A stretch of 40,365 nt of DNA from Elusimicrobiota bacterium (GTDB lineage: Bacteria > Elusimicrobiota > Elusimicrobia > Elusimicrobiales > Elusimicrobiaceae): contig JAAYTX010000105.1 of assembly GCA_012523635.1 (NCBI GenBank), positions 1 through 40,365 on the forward strand, in the 5' to 3' direction. Position 1 is the first letter of the stretch. Every line of letters begins with the position of its first letter. The notes below the pieces were generated by a model. That model made no database searches, had not been told where the DNA came from, and saw only the letters and a list, made by a program, of their open reading frames with translations. Below are positions 8,403-17,603 of this stretch, in pieces. Made by a program: the position numbers and the translations under genes.

Positions 8403-9586
8403 GCGACACCGGCGCGGAACAGGCTGTAGCCGACAAGCTGGCCCAAAGGAAGCTCTGGGCCAAGCTTTTCAACTACCGCGCGGCCCGCGAGCAGGCGCGG
8501 CTTGGCCTTGAATACGCAAGCGCCATGCCCTACTGGCTCACCATAGACCCTTCAAGCTGCTGCCAGCTCCAGTGCCCGTTCTGCCCGACAGGACAGCGCC
8601 GCAACGTGCGCCCGAACGCGCTCATGGAACCGGCGCTTTTCCGCGCAGTCATGAAACAACTCGGCCCTTCGCTTCTTCATGCCGACCTTATGAACTGGGG
8701 AGAACCCATGCTTCATCCCGACATCTTCGAATTCATAGCCCTCACCAAAAGCTACCGCGTGGAAACGTTGCTTTCCTCCAACATGAACCATCTGCCCGAA
8801 GGCGGGGCCGAAAAGCTGGTGCTTTCCGGGCTCGACCTGCTCACCGTCTCCATAGACGGGGCGTCGCAGGAAAACTACGCCAAATACCGAGTAGGAGGAG
8901 ATTTCAACGCGGCGGTGGAAAACACGGCCCGTGTGGCCAGCGCAAAACTCAAGCTCGGGCGGAGCAACCCGAAAATAACATGGCAGTTCCTGGTATTCCG
9001 CCACAACGAACATGAAATGGACAGCGCGCGCGAACTCGCCGTTCAGGCCGGGGCCGACGAAATAGGCTTCACCGCCCCCAACCTGCCGTTCAAGCCCGGC
9101 ATCAAGGACGAGTGGATGTCCACACTGCCCAAATACGCGCTTTACGACGCCGAACATTTCCCCGAACGACCCCCGTGGGAGTGGGACAAAACCACGGACA
9201 CCGAAGGCAAGCCCCTGGATATAAACGTGGATGTTTACGCCGGGGATAAAACGCGCCGCCCTTGCCTCTGGCCCTGGACTGCGACGGCCATAAACCCTGA
9301 CGGCTCGGTCTCCCCCTGCTGTTCGGTCGAGGAACGCTGCCACGACTTCGGCACACTGGCCGAGCACTCTTTCAGCGCCATCTGGAACAACACGCAGTAC
9401 AGGGCCGCGCGCAGGCACATAGCGGCTTACGCCAGGGGCGAGAAGAATTCCCTTCCCGCCTCCCCGCACGCCTGCGAACGCTGTTTCTCCATAGGCAAAT
9501 CCGATTTCCGCTTCCCGCACTGGTGGGAAACCGACAGACTCTGCGCCTTCCCGGACCCTTTGGCCCCGCATAAGGACGGGAAATGA
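8399..9586 (+). CDS. Radical SAM/SPASM protein
   Basis: This 395-residue protein has the radical SAM motif CQLQCPFC (C55, C59, C62; an extra C54 precedes it), followed by LMNWGEPMLHPD as the SAM-binding motif. The C-terminal SPASM region reads CLWPWTATAINPDGSVSPCC, then ERCHDFGTL, IWNN and CERCF, a textbook arrangement of auxiliary-cluster ligands. It starts inside the stop of the double radical SAM gene (ATGA) and its stop overlaps the second double radical SAM gene, so it is clearly part of the same operon. It probably works on the same pathway intermediate. The reaction is unknown. Confidence 0.9.
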   Translation: MSDTGAEQAVADKLAQRKLWAKLFNYRAAREQARLGLEYASAMPYWLTIDPSSCCQLQCPFCPTGQRRNVRPNALMEPALFRAVMKQLGPSLLHADLMNWGEPMLHPDIFEFIALTKSYRVETLLSSNMNHLPEGGAEKLVLSGLDLLTVSIDGASQENYAKYRVGGDFNAAVENTARVASAKLKLGRSNPKITWQFLVFRHNEHEMDSARELAVQAGADEIGFTAPNLPFKPGIKDEWMSTLPKYALYDAEHFPERPPWEWDKTTDTEGKPLDINVDVYAGDKTRRPCLWPWTATAINPDGSVSPCCSVEERCHDFGTLAEHSFSAIWNNTQYRAARRHIAAYARGEKNSLPASPHACERCFSIGKSDFRFPHWWETDRLCAFPDPLAPHKDGK

Positions 9587-12510
9587 AAACAGCGCTGATT
9601 CAATCCACGGTCTGGTGGACTGTGGATATGCCGCTTGGCATAGCCCAGTTGGCCGGTGCGCTTCGCCATGCGGGCCACGAGCCTTGCGCGCTGGACCTCA
9701 ACATTCTTCTCTGGCACAAGGCGACGGAACCGGAAAAACCGCTTTGGGACTGGGAGAATTTCCAATACTGGAACAACCCAGAACTGGTAAAACGCCACAT
9801 AGACTCAAACCGCGCATTTATCGAAAGCGAACTGCAAAAGCTACTCAGGGCGGGAATCGGGGCGGCAGGATTTTCGGTCAATTCCGGCAACCAGTTGTTC
9901 AGCCTTGAACTGGCACGCCTGCTCAAGAAAGAGAAGCCGGACCTGTTTATCATGTTCGGCGGCCAGCATTTCTTCAGGTCCGAAAACGCCTCGGCCTGGA
10001 TGCAGAACCCCGAAGCGGACTGCGTGTTCACCGGCCCCGGCGACCTTGTGATGCCCGCCATGCTGACCGCGCTTGAAAAAACCGGCGGGCCTGCCGTACA
10101 GCCCGGCACGCTGCTGCGCTCCCCGTCGGGGATAATAAACGGCGGCCCCGCCCAGCCGGTGCCTGATTTGGACGCCCTGCCTTTTGCCGACTTCACCGTG
10201 CTTCCTGTCGGGCTTTATGCCAACAAGCTCCACATTCCCTTCCAGTCCAGCCGCGGCTGCATCTGGAAATGCCGCTATTGCAGCGCCACAAATTTCTGGC
10301 AGGGCTACAACCAGATGAGCGGCGAGCGCATGTTCTCCGAGCTGATGCACCACAAAAGCCTGTTTCCGGACCGCACTCACGTGGAGTTCTACGACCTCAC
10401 CGCAAACGGCAGGCCGGAGGCTCTGCACAAGCTGTCTGAACTGCTTATAGAAGACCACAAAGCCAACGGCTGGAAAAATTTTTTCGGCTGGAAGATAAAC
10501 GCAGTAATCCGTCCGGAAATGACGCCGGAACTCCTGAAGAAACTGCGCCAGTCCTTCTGCAAGGACATAATTTACGGAATAGAAAGCGGCTCTGAACGTG
10601 TGCTCAGGCTGATGAACAAAAACTACAGGCCGGACGTGGCCCTGCAAGTCCTTCATGACACGCACCAGGCCGAAATCCACACCACGGCGAACTTCATGTT
10701 CGGCTTCCCGGGCGAAACCGAAGAGGATTTCGGGCAAACGCTGGCTTTTCTTGAAAAAGCCGCGCCGCACCTGGACAGGGTGTACGCAAGCGCCACGTTC
10801 ACCAGCCTGGAAGAAGGCAGCTACCTCACCGACCATAGGGCCGAGTTCGGCATCGCGGTGCCGCCGCCCGACAACTTCCACAACCTCTACTGGGAAAGCT
10901 CCGACGCTACAAACACCTACCCGGTGCGCATGGAGCGCTACAAACGCTTCCGCGCCCGGGCCATAGCGCTGGGGCTGGACGCCTACAAAGGCGTGCAGGG
11001 CGACCTTGAGCAGAACTCCCTCTTCAGCCTGGCCGAATACTACCGCTACAAAGGCGACCACGCAAAAGCTGTTGAAAACCTGCTTGCGGCCTTCGATATA
11101 AATTCCGCCAACGAAGCCGTGCTGGACGCGCTTTTGCCGTATTACAAGGACCTTGCCCTCTACCACTCGGCGGCAAGGCAGTTTATGCGCCTACAACGCT
11201 ACCCTGCACGAGGCACCCGCACCCAAATGGAAAGCCGCATTTCGGCCTTGATATCCGGCATGCGGGACAAAGCGTCGTTTGATGCCGCTACAATGAGCCT
11301 GCGCTGGATGAGTTCCAGCTTTGACCCGCAACAGCTTTCCTATCTGCTGGCCCTGGCGCATGAAACTGTTTCGCGTTTCATCCCGGAGCATAAACTGGAC
11401 GGCATACACCTGTTCCCCCTACTCCCCCAGCGCGGATCGGGAAGAAACAACACTCTGTCTGCCCTGCGAGACCATAACACCCGCTTCAACGCGCAGGAAT
11501 GCTCTCAAAACCGTTCAGTGCTGGGCACTTATCCGCGCCGCGTCTTCCTGCAAATGGACGGCCCCTGCAACGCCGACTGCATTTTCTGCTCCCGGGACGA
11601 CGAATACGAGCATTTCTCCCTGGATAAATATCTCAATGCCCTGCACGGCAGGCTGCGCCCTCTTCTGCGGCATGCCGAAGAGGTGCTGTTCACCGGCTCC
11701 GGCGAATTCCTGCTGCTGCCGGAAGCGGAACGGATAATTGAGTTTTTCAATCGCTTCTATCCACAACTTGAAAAACAGCTGGCCACCAACGCCTCGCACA
11801 AAAATCGCCGCCTGTGGGAGCTGATAAGCGCGCCAGAGAGCCGCTACACCATACAGGTTTCGCTGCACAGCGCCACGCCGCAGACGCATAAAACCATGAC
11901 GCGCCTGCCCTCTTTTGACGACGTGATGGGCAACCTCGAATACCTGGCCTCGCGCCGCAGTATGGCGGGGCATCCCAAATTGCACCTGATGTTCGTGATG
12001 ACCACCGAAAACATACAGGATCTGCCGGCCTTCGTGCGGCTTGGCGCAAAACTCAAGGCCGACAAGCTGATAGCCAACCACGCCTATATCTACAGGCCGG
12101 ACCAGCGCAAGTACTCGCTCCATGGGAACACGGATTCAGACAAATGGCTGGCGCAGGCTTATGCAGAAGCCGAAAAACTAGGCGTAAAAACATTTTTCCC
12201 TCCTCTTTTCACCGGGCAAGTCGCACGAACCGCGCAAGCGCCGCAGAAGATAAACTGCCACGAGCCGTGGACACAGCTTATGGTGAACCCCCGTGCCGAC
12301 GCCCTGCCCTGCGACCTGTACGGCGAATTCTCCCAAAACCTCCTGCGCACTGATTTCTGGGCGCTCTGGAACGGCCCGGAATACAGGAAAATACGCGCCT
12401 CGATACGCGAAAAAGGCGGCTGCCTGGCACGCTGTCCGCGCCACAACCCGGACAGCCTCAAGACCGCTGAAAACCTGCAAATACAGCGCCGGGAATCGCA
12501 ACAGCCATGA
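9583..12510 (+). CDS. Second B12-binding-like radical SAM fused to a radical SAM/SPASM enzyme
   Basis: This 975-residue paralogue has the same architecture as the 930-aa protein. Residues 1-200 form a B12-binding-like domain (MPLGIAQLAGALRHAGHEP, LFIMFGGQH, TGPGD). The first core has CIWKCRYC (C226, C230, C233), YGIESGSERVL and MFGFPGETEEDF. A TPR-like linker lies at about 476-540 (LAEYYRYKGDHAKAVENLL). The second core has CNADCIFC (C662, C666, C669) and FTGSGEFLLLPE instead of GGEP. A cysteine tail (INCHEPW, LPCDLYG, CLARCPRH) resembles SPASM. The shared departure from GGEP in both second cores suggests the fusion arose once and was then duplicated. The substrate is unknown. Confidence 0.86.
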   Translation: MKTALIQSTVWWTVDMPLGIAQLAGALRHAGHEPCALDLNILLWHKATEPEKPLWDWENFQYWNNPELVKRHIDSNRAFIESELQKLLRAGIGAAGFSVNSGNQLFSLELARLLKKEKPDLFIMFGGQHFFRSENASAWMQNPEADCVFTGPGDLVMPAMLTALEKTGGPAVQPGTLLRSPSGIINGGPAQPVPDLDALPFADFTVLPVGLYANKLHIPFQSSRGCIWKCRYCSATNFWQGYNQMSGERMFSELMHHKSLFPDRTHVEFYDLTANGRPEALHKLSELLIEDHKANGWKNFFGWKINAVIRPEMTPELLKKLRQSFCKDIIYGIESGSERVLRLMNKNYRPDVALQVLHDTHQAEIHTTANFMFGFPGETEEDFGQTLAFLEKAAPHLDRVYASATFTSLEEGSYLTDHRAEFGIAVPPPDNFHNLYWESSDATNTYPVRMERYKRFRARAIALGLDAYKGVQGDLEQNSLFSLAEYYRYKGDHAKAVENLLAAFDINSANEAVLDALLPYYKDLALYHSAARQFMRLQRYPARGTRTQMESRISALISGMRDKASFDAATMSLRWMSSSFDPQQLSYLLALAHETVSRFIPEHKLDGIHLFPLLPQRGSGRNNTLSALRDHNTRFNAQECSQNRSVLGTYPRRVFLQMDGPCNADCIFCSRDDEYEHFSLDKYLNALHGRLRPLLRHAEEVLFTGSGEFLLLPEAERIIEFFNRFYPQLEKQLATNASHKNRRLWELISAPESRYTIQVSLHSATPQTHKTMTRLPSFDDVMGNLEYLASRRSMAGHPKLHLMFVMTTENIQDLPAFVRLGAKLKADKLIANHAYIYRPDQRKYSLHGNTDSDKWLAQAYAEAEKLGVKTFFPPLFTGQVARTAQAPQKINCHEPWTQLMVNPRADALPCDLYGEFSQNLLRTDFWALWNGPEYRKIRASIREKGGCLARCPRHNPDSLKTAENLQIQRRESQQP

Positions 12511-13628
12511 CCAGCGGGCACAGGCGTTCGCTTGACAAGTATACCGACCTGACGCCGGAGCGCGTGCGCCGCATCCGCGAATGGTTTGCGGGAAAACCGC
12601 AAAGCCCGATATTCGCGGAAATCTATCCCACGATGTCCTGCAACCTGAACTGCCTGTTCTGCCGCAGGCAGACCTACTTTCCGCCAGTGCCGCGCGGCCC
12701 CGAACTGCCGCAAGCCCGGCTTCTGCGGCTGCTAGACGAAATCACCGAAATGGACGTATTGGAAGTATGCATCAAGGGCGGCGGAGAGCCGCTGATGCGG
12801 CGCGGCATACTGGAGCACGCGGCTAAACGCTTCGGCAAGGCGCTTGTGCGCGGGCAATTGGTAACAAACGGCACGCTGATGGACGAGAAACTGGCCGGAT
12901 TGCTGACGGACAGCGGCTGGATGGAAGTCTGCTTCAGTCTTGATTCCCCGTTTGAGCAGACGCACGACTATCTGCGCGACAGGAAAGGCGCTTTCGCACT
13001 GGCGGCAAGAGGAATAAAAGCGCTGGCCGCCGCCAAACGCGCGGCAGGGCGCAAATTCCCAGTTATAAAAATAAACATGGTTATCACCGCCACTAACTGC
13101 AGACAGGTACCGGAAATGCTGCGTTTCTGCGCCGAAAACGGCGTCGGAACTCTGGACCTTGACGCCATGGACCCCGAGGTTCCCGGTTGCGAGCATCTGC
13201 GCCTTTCGCGGGAACAGGCTCAAGAGTTCAGCGCGCATGCGCCGGAATGGGCGGAATTGGCCGCGAACAGCGGCATACATACCAATCTTGCGATGTACTC
13301 TCAAACGGCTTACGTTCAGCGCGGCAAAGCCCCGGAAGCCGCGCCGAAATCAGCGGCGAAGACCCTGCCGCCCTGCCTGCTGCCCTGGCAGCAGATTTCC
13401 ATCAGGGCTGACGGGAGCGTTGTGCCCTGCTGTGTGGCCAGCGACGACTATAAAACTCCGGCCCTGCACTCAAAAACGCTGGCGGAAGCCTGGTTCGGCG
13501 AACCGATGGAAAGCATACGCCGCGCCATGCTGTCCGGCGGCAGGCCATGGTTCTGCCATGCCTGCACCCGGGCTTTCAGCGACGCCAATTCGCGCCTGCT
13601 GGACGAATGCGGCTTAAGCCATAAATAA
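12507..13628 (+). CDS. Radical SAM/SPASM protein
   Basis: This 373-residue protein has CNLNCLFC (C45, C49, C52) after the strand FAEIYPTMS, and CIKGGGEPLMRRG as the SAM-binding motif. Its SPASM tail has PPCLLPWQQISIRADGSVVP CC and a closing CHACTRAF. It overlaps the upstream double radical SAM gene by ATGA, repeating the pattern double-core gene plus SPASM gene seen at 5610-9586. A 24-base gap separates it from the next gene. Family assignment is secure; function is unknown. Confidence 0.9.
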   Translation: MTSGHRRSLDKYTDLTPERVRRIREWFAGKPQSPIFAEIYPTMSCNLNCLFCRRQTYFPPVPRGPELPQARLLRLLDEITEMDVLEVCIKGGGEPLMRRGILEHAAKRFGKALVRGQLVTNGTLMDEKLAGLLTDSGWMEVCFSLDSPFEQTHDYLRDRKGAFALAARGIKALAAAKRAAGRKFPVIKINMVITATNCRQVPEMLRFCAENGVGTLDLDAMDPEVPGCEHLRLSREQAQEFSAHAPEWAELAANSGIHTNLAMYSQTAYVQRGKAPEAAPKSAAKTLPPCLLPWQQISIRADGSVVPCCVASDDYKTPALHSKTLAEAWFGEPMESIRRAMLSGGRPWFCHACTRAFSDANSRLLDECGLSHK

Positions 13629-13652
13629 GCTATCCTATTTTCCAGAACAACC

Positions 13653-14681
13653 ATGGCAGACAACAGACCTGACAACATCAAAAACGCCCCGCCTCACAGG
13701 GTTTTCTTCAACTGGGACGTGGTGTACCGCTGCAACTATAAATGCACCTACTGCACCTATACCGTGCGCGGCTGGGACAAAATACCCGGCATGGAGATAC
13801 TGCCGACCCACGAGCAGATGGTGGCCGGATGGAAGCGCATGCGCCAGCTATACGGCTGCTGCCATGTGATGATGTCCGGCGGAGAGCCCAGCATACTCCC
13901 CCGCTTTTACGAACTGATGGAGGAAATGTCCGCGCTCCACACTATTGAGCTTATAAGCAACCTCTCTTTCGACGCTAAAAAACTCCTTTCCGTGGTGGGC
14001 CCTGACAAACTGCGGGTCGCGGCTTCGCTTCACCTCAACCACGTTACCCCGGAAGAGTTCCTCGAAAAGGCGCTGGCGCTTAAAAAAGCCGGAGTGGAAG
14101 TTTTCATAAACTTCGTGGCCTACCCGCCGCATCTTCAGCGCATGAAGGAAATCCACGCACTGTTCCTGGCCAACGACATCCCTTTCTACATCCACCCCTT
14201 CACCGGGCCGTTCAACGACAGGCTCTATCCGCGAGACTATATCCCAGCCGAACTGGAGCTTTATCAAGAGGCCGTGAACATCGGCGGACGAATAGCCCAC
14301 AACAGCCACTGGCTTAATTTCAAAAAGGAAAACCTTCAGCCGCGCGTGGCGACCAAGGACGGCTTCGCGACCATGACGCCCCCGCAGTCGGTGAAGGAAA
14401 TAAAGCCGGAGCCGATTGTCTGCAAGATGGGGCACATGTACGCGAAAATACTGCCCGACGGCATGACGCTGCGCTGCTGCGCGAAAAACGAGTTTTTCCG
14501 TTCGCCGGAGAAAATAAGCGCGCCGGACCTTCTTGGCAACATATTCACCGACCCTGACTTCAAAATGCACCCGGAGCCTCAGCCCTGCGCGCACAGGTCC
14601 TGCCCCTGCGACCGCCGCATGAAACTGGGCGAGGAATCCAACTGGCTGGACCGCTGGCGCATAATGCAGCAGCCTTTTTAA
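13653..14681 (+). CDS. Radical SAM protein with C-terminal CPCD motif (paralogue 1)
   Basis: This 342-residue protein has CNYKCTYC (C27, C31, C34) and VMMSGGEPSILP as SAM-binding motif. The tail holds ICKMGHMYAKILPDGMTLRC C and then PCAHRSCPCDRR. It resembles a compact SPASM/twitch domain but ends with an unusual C-x5-CPCD pattern shared with the next gene. The two genes are neighbours with a 4-base gap and probably arose by duplication. The upstream sequence has no convincing Shine-Dalgarno site. The substrate is unknown. Confidence 0.88.
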   Translation: MADNRPDNIKNAPPHRVFFNWDVVYRCNYKCTYCTYTVRGWDKIPGMEILPTHEQMVAGWKRMRQLYGCCHVMMSGGEPSILPRFYELMEEMSALHTIELISNLSFDAKKLLSVVGPDKLRVAASLHLNHVTPEEFLEKALALKKAGVEVFINFVAYPPHLQRMKEIHALFLANDIPFYIHPFTGPFNDRLYPRDYIPAELELYQEAVNIGGRIAHNSHWLNFKKENLQPRVATKDGFATMTPPQSVKEIKPEPIVCKMGHMYAKILPDGMTLRCCAKNEFFRSPEKISAPDLLGNIFTDPDFKMHPEPQPCAHRSCPCDRRMKLGEESNWLDRWRIMQQPF

Positions 14682-14685
14682 ACCT

Positions 14686-15543
14686 ATGCCGGAAGACGAC
14701 AACAAACAACCGCAGGTGAGATTCACCTGGAACACGCACTGGGGGTGCAACTTCCGCTGTTCCTACTGCTTTTTTCACGACCTATGGGAACATTACGCCC
14801 CACGCAACGTTTACAAGCCGGCGGATTTCTGGATAGAACGCTGGAAAGCGGTACATGAACGCTACGGGCGCTGCTACATCGTAGTCAACGGCGGCGAGCC
14901 GCTGGCTTACCCCGACTTCGTCAAAATCATACTGGCGGTGTCGCAACTGCATTACCCCATAAACATCACCACCAACGCTTCAATACACCTTGAAGAACTT
15001 ATAGAGAAGGCCGACCCGCGCCGCATAACACTTTCGCTCAGCTTCCACCCGGAACACCACAAGGACATAGACAAATTCATCGCGCTGATGAGCAAAGTGC
15101 GCGGCAGAGGTTTTGAAGGATGCAATAACATAGTGGCCTATCCCCCCTATATGAAAGAACTGCCTGAATGGCTGGACAAGTTTGCCGCCGCAGGGCATCC
15201 GATGAAAATAAACCCCTTCATAGGCGACTACCAGGGCAAACACTACCCCGAAGCCTTCACCCCGGAAGAAAAGAAGATAATGGGCATGCAGGAAGGCTGG
15301 GTTGAGGAAAAGAAGCGCTACTCGAAGCTGTGCGCGGCAGGCTTCAAGGCCGCGCTGATACTGCCCGACGGCGGAGTGACCCGCTGCGGGCAGATAGGCG
15401 ACAGGGGCGTTTTCTCCAATTTCTTCGACCCGGATTTCCGGCTGCTGGACGCCCCCGCCCCCTGCGACGCCGAACGCTGCCCCTGCGACGAATGGAAGAT
15501 AATCCCCGACGAGACCGCCTCCGAGGGCCACTATCTGCCATGA
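14686..15543 (+). CDS. Radical SAM protein with C-terminal CPCD motif (paralogue 2)
   Basis: At 285 residues this is the shortest radical SAM protein here. It has CNFRCSYC (C21, C25, C28) and IVVNGGEPLAYPDF. The tail mirrors its neighbour: LCAAGFKAALILPDGGVTRC G, FFDPDF, then PCDAERCPCDEW. It starts five bases after the previous stop. It is the last radical SAM gene of the run and is followed by a 123-base gap before the aminotransferase. It may form a complex with or act in sequence to paralogue 1; this is inference. Confidence 0.88.
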   Translation: MPEDDNKQPQVRFTWNTHWGCNFRCSYCFFHDLWEHYAPRNVYKPADFWIERWKAVHERYGRCYIVVNGGEPLAYPDFVKIILAVSQLHYPINITTNASIHLEELIEKADPRRITLSLSFHPEHHKDIDKFIALMSKVRGRGFEGCNNIVAYPPYMKELPEWLDKFAAAGHPMKINPFIGDYQGKHYPEAFTPEEKKIMGMQEGWVEEKKRYSKLCAAGFKAALILPDGGVTRCGQIGDRGVFSNFFDPDFRLLDAPAPCDAERCPCDEWKIIPDETASEGHYLP

Positions 15544-15568
15544 GACTAAACGTTACTAGACTGTAAAA

Positions 15569-15596
15569 TTCAAAATTACTACACTGACAATAATAC
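15569..15596 (+). promoter_or_regulatory. Possible promoter before the aminotransferase/transketolase genes
   Basis: TTCAAA (15569-15574) and TAATAC (15591-15596) are separated by 16 bases in an AT-rich patch of the only sizeable gap (15544-15666) inside the cluster. Each hexamer matches the consensus at about four of six positions. It would leave a leader of about 65 bases with a GGGGAGAGAG ribosome-binding site. It could be an internal promoter letting the last three genes be expressed separately. Weak evidence. Confidence 0.3.
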
Positions 15597-15666
15597 TGAA
15601 CGCCATGACGAGGGGCGGGCATTCAGACAGCCTGTTCATACATACATTAATACGGGGAGAGAGAAG

Positions 15667-16791
15667 ATGCCTGTGCAGAACTCCGCAAAAATGACGGTCA
15701 AATTCGTAAACGCCGTGCGCAATTACCACATGATTCAGAAGGAAATAGACGCCGCCTACAGGGACGTCATGGAAAGCGGCGAATACATCGCCAGGCGCCA
15801 CCTGAGCAGCTTCGAGGAGAATCTGGCCAAATTCGTGGGCACGAAATACGCCGTCGGCCTCAACAGCGGCTACGATGCCCTGCACATGTCCCTTCGCGCT
15901 GCCGGCGTGGGGCGCGGAGACGAAGTGATAGTCCCGGCGCACACCTTTGTGGCCACCTGCTCGGCGGTGGTGAATGCCGGGGCGGAGCCGGTGCTCGTGG
16001 ACGTGGGCAAGGATTTCAACATAGACATTTCCAAAATTGAGGAAGCCATAACCCCCCGCACCAAGGCCATAATACCGGTGCATCTCAGCGGCTACATGGC
16101 CGACATGCCCGCTGTGATGAAAATAGCCGAAAAGCACAAGCTGGCCGTGGTGGAAGACGCCTGCCAGAGCCTTGGCTCGAGCATCAACGGGCGCGGGGCC
16201 GGGTCCTGGGGCCTCACCGGCTGCTGGAGCTTCTATCCCTTCAAGATACTTGGCGGCTACGGCGACGGCGGCGCCATCACCACCAACGACCCGGAAGTGG
16301 CCGACTTCGCGCGCCGTATGCGCTATAACGGCGAAGACCGCCATACCGGCGAATACCACGGCCACGGCTTCACCTGCCTGCTGGACAACCTCCAGGCAGC
16401 ATTCCTGGACGTCAAACTGCGCCACCTGCCGGCCTGGATAAAGTTCCGCAAGGCGCTGGCCCAGCGCTACCGCGACGCCCTTTCCGACCTGCCGGACCTG
16501 TTGCTGCCCCACTACGACAGGGCGGGTTTTGACCACATCTACCAGAACTACACCCTGCGCTCGAAACAGGGAAGCGACTTCTCCGATTACCTCAAGGCAA
16601 ACGGCATAGAGGTGCTGACGCAGTTCCGCAAGCCCTATTACAGGCACGAGGCGCTCAAGCTCAAGGACAGGGGCTTCCCGGAAACCGAGGCGCTGAGCCG
16701 CGAGGTCTGCTCCCTGCCGATGAACGTGGAGATAACGGACGAGGAAGTCGCCTACGTCATAAAAACCGTACGCGCTTTCTACAAAAAGTGA
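15667..16791 (+). CDS. DegT/DnrJ/EryC1/StrS-family PLP aminotransferase
   Basis: This 374-residue protein follows a strong ribosome-binding site (GGGGAGAGAGAAG). Family signatures are plain: GLNSGYDALHMSLRAAGVGR GDEVIVPAHTF, the PLP-binding aspartate in VVEDACQSLG, and the Schiff-base lysine K193 in FYPFKILGGYGDGGAI. These enzymes transaminate keto-sugars on nucleotide carriers, or keto-cyclitols, to amino sugars. Lying between the radical SAM run and a transketolase, it suggests that the pathway makes an amino sugar or aminocyclitol. The exact sugar cannot be told. Confidence 0.92.
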   Translation: MPVQNSAKMTVKFVNAVRNYHMIQKEIDAAYRDVMESGEYIARRHLSSFEENLAKFVGTKYAVGLNSGYDALHMSLRAAGVGRGDEVIVPAHTFVATCSAVVNAGAEPVLVDVGKDFNIDISKIEEAITPRTKAIIPVHLSGYMADMPAVMKIAEKHKLAVVEDACQSLGSSINGRGAGSWGLTGCWSFYPFKILGGYGDGGAITTNDPEVADFARRMRYNGEDRHTGEYHGHGFTCLLDNLQAAFLDVKLRHLPAWIKFRKALAQRYRDALSDLPDLLLPHYDRAGFDHIYQNYTLRSKQGSDFSDYLKANGIEVLTQFRKPYYRHEALKLKDRGFPETEALSREVCSLPMNVEITDEEVAYVIKTVRAFYKK

Positions 16792-16793
16792 AC

Positions 16794-17603
16794 ATGGACG
16801 CCAAAAGACACAGCGAACTGAAAGACATCTGCCGCCTGGTGCGGCGCGACGTGCTGGAAATGTGCGAACGCACCAGTTCCGGCCACGTCGGCTCGGCCTT
16901 CTCGGTGGTGGAGATACTGGTGGCCCTCTACTTTGAGGCCATGCACGCCGACCCGAAAGACCCGGAAAGGGACATCGCCATACTTAGCAAAGGCCATGCC
17001 TGCGCCGCGCAATACTCGGTGCTGCACCGCAAAGGCATAATGCCCGACGACAGGTTCGCCTCCTTCTCGGTAAACGGAAGCGTGCTGGGGCATCACCCTC
17101 ATTGGGAACCGGCCATCGGGCTGGAAGGCAACATGGGCTCGCTCGGGCACGGCCTCCCAATAGCGGCCGGAATGGCCTATGCCGCGTCCAAACAGAAATC
17201 AAAGGCCAAATTCTTCGCCATCATGAGCGACGGCGAGACCGAGGAAGGCTCAGTCTGGGAAGCGGCGATGTTCGCCGCCCACCACAAGCTGTCCAACCTC
17301 TGCGCGATTGTGGACGCCAACGGCATACAGGCCCTGGGCAATACCAGGGACATAGTGTTCCCGGCCCCGCAGCCGCAGCGCTGGCACGGCTTCGGCTGGC
17401 GCGTGGAGGAAGTGGACGGACACGACCTGAAGCAACTGGCCTCGGCGCTCTCCAAGGCCGGAGAACCCGGCGGACCGCTGGTGGTGGTGGCCAACACAGT
17501 AAAGGGCAAGGGAGTCAGCTTCATGGAAAACAAACTCCTCTGGCATTACCGGCAGCCCAAGGGCGAGGAATTCCTCGCCGCCATGAAGGAGCTTGAAAAA
17601 TGA
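16794..17603 (+). CDS. Transketolase, N-terminal (TPP-binding) subunit
   Basis: The gene gives 269 residues from the ATG at 16794; a GTG at 16788 would add two. It carries the TPP-binding half of transketolase: SSGHVGSAFSVVEILVALYF, ILSKGHACAAQYSVL, NMGSLGHGLPIAAGMA and the metal/TPP motif SDGETEEGSVWEAAMFAAHH followed by VDANG. The partner half is encoded next, overlapping by four bases. Split transketolases can be housekeeping or dedicated to secondary pathways that add or remove two-carbon units. Location directly after the DegT gene favours a dedicated role, by inference. Confidence 0.93.
   Translation: MDAKRHSELKDICRLVRRDVLEMCERTSSGHVGSAFSVVEILVALYFEAMHADPKDPERDIAILSKGHACAAQYSVLHRKGIMPDDRFASFSVNGSVLGHHPHWEPAIGLEGNMGSLGHGLPIAAGMAYAASKQKSKAKFFAIMSDGETEEGSVWEAAMFAAHHKLSNLCAIVDANGIQALGNTRDIVFPAPQPQRWHGFGWRVEEVDGHDLKQLASALSKAGEPGGPLVVVANTVKGKGVSFMENKLLWHYRQPKGEEFLAAMKELEK

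Noticed and set aside
2668-15543. Nitrogenase-like or tetrapyrrole pathway as context for the radical SAM genes
   Set aside because: No NifH/BchL-like, NifD/K-like or tetrapyrrole synthesis genes are present in the window. The neighbours are glycosyltransferases, an aminotransferase and a transketolase.
15605-15694. Small ORF (29 aa, MTRGGHSDSL...) before the aminotransferase, considered as a RiPP precursor for the radical SAM enzymes
   Set aside because: It has no ribosome-binding site, overlaps the DegT gene in another frame and lacks a leader/core layout. No other precursor candidate fits in the small gaps of the cluster.
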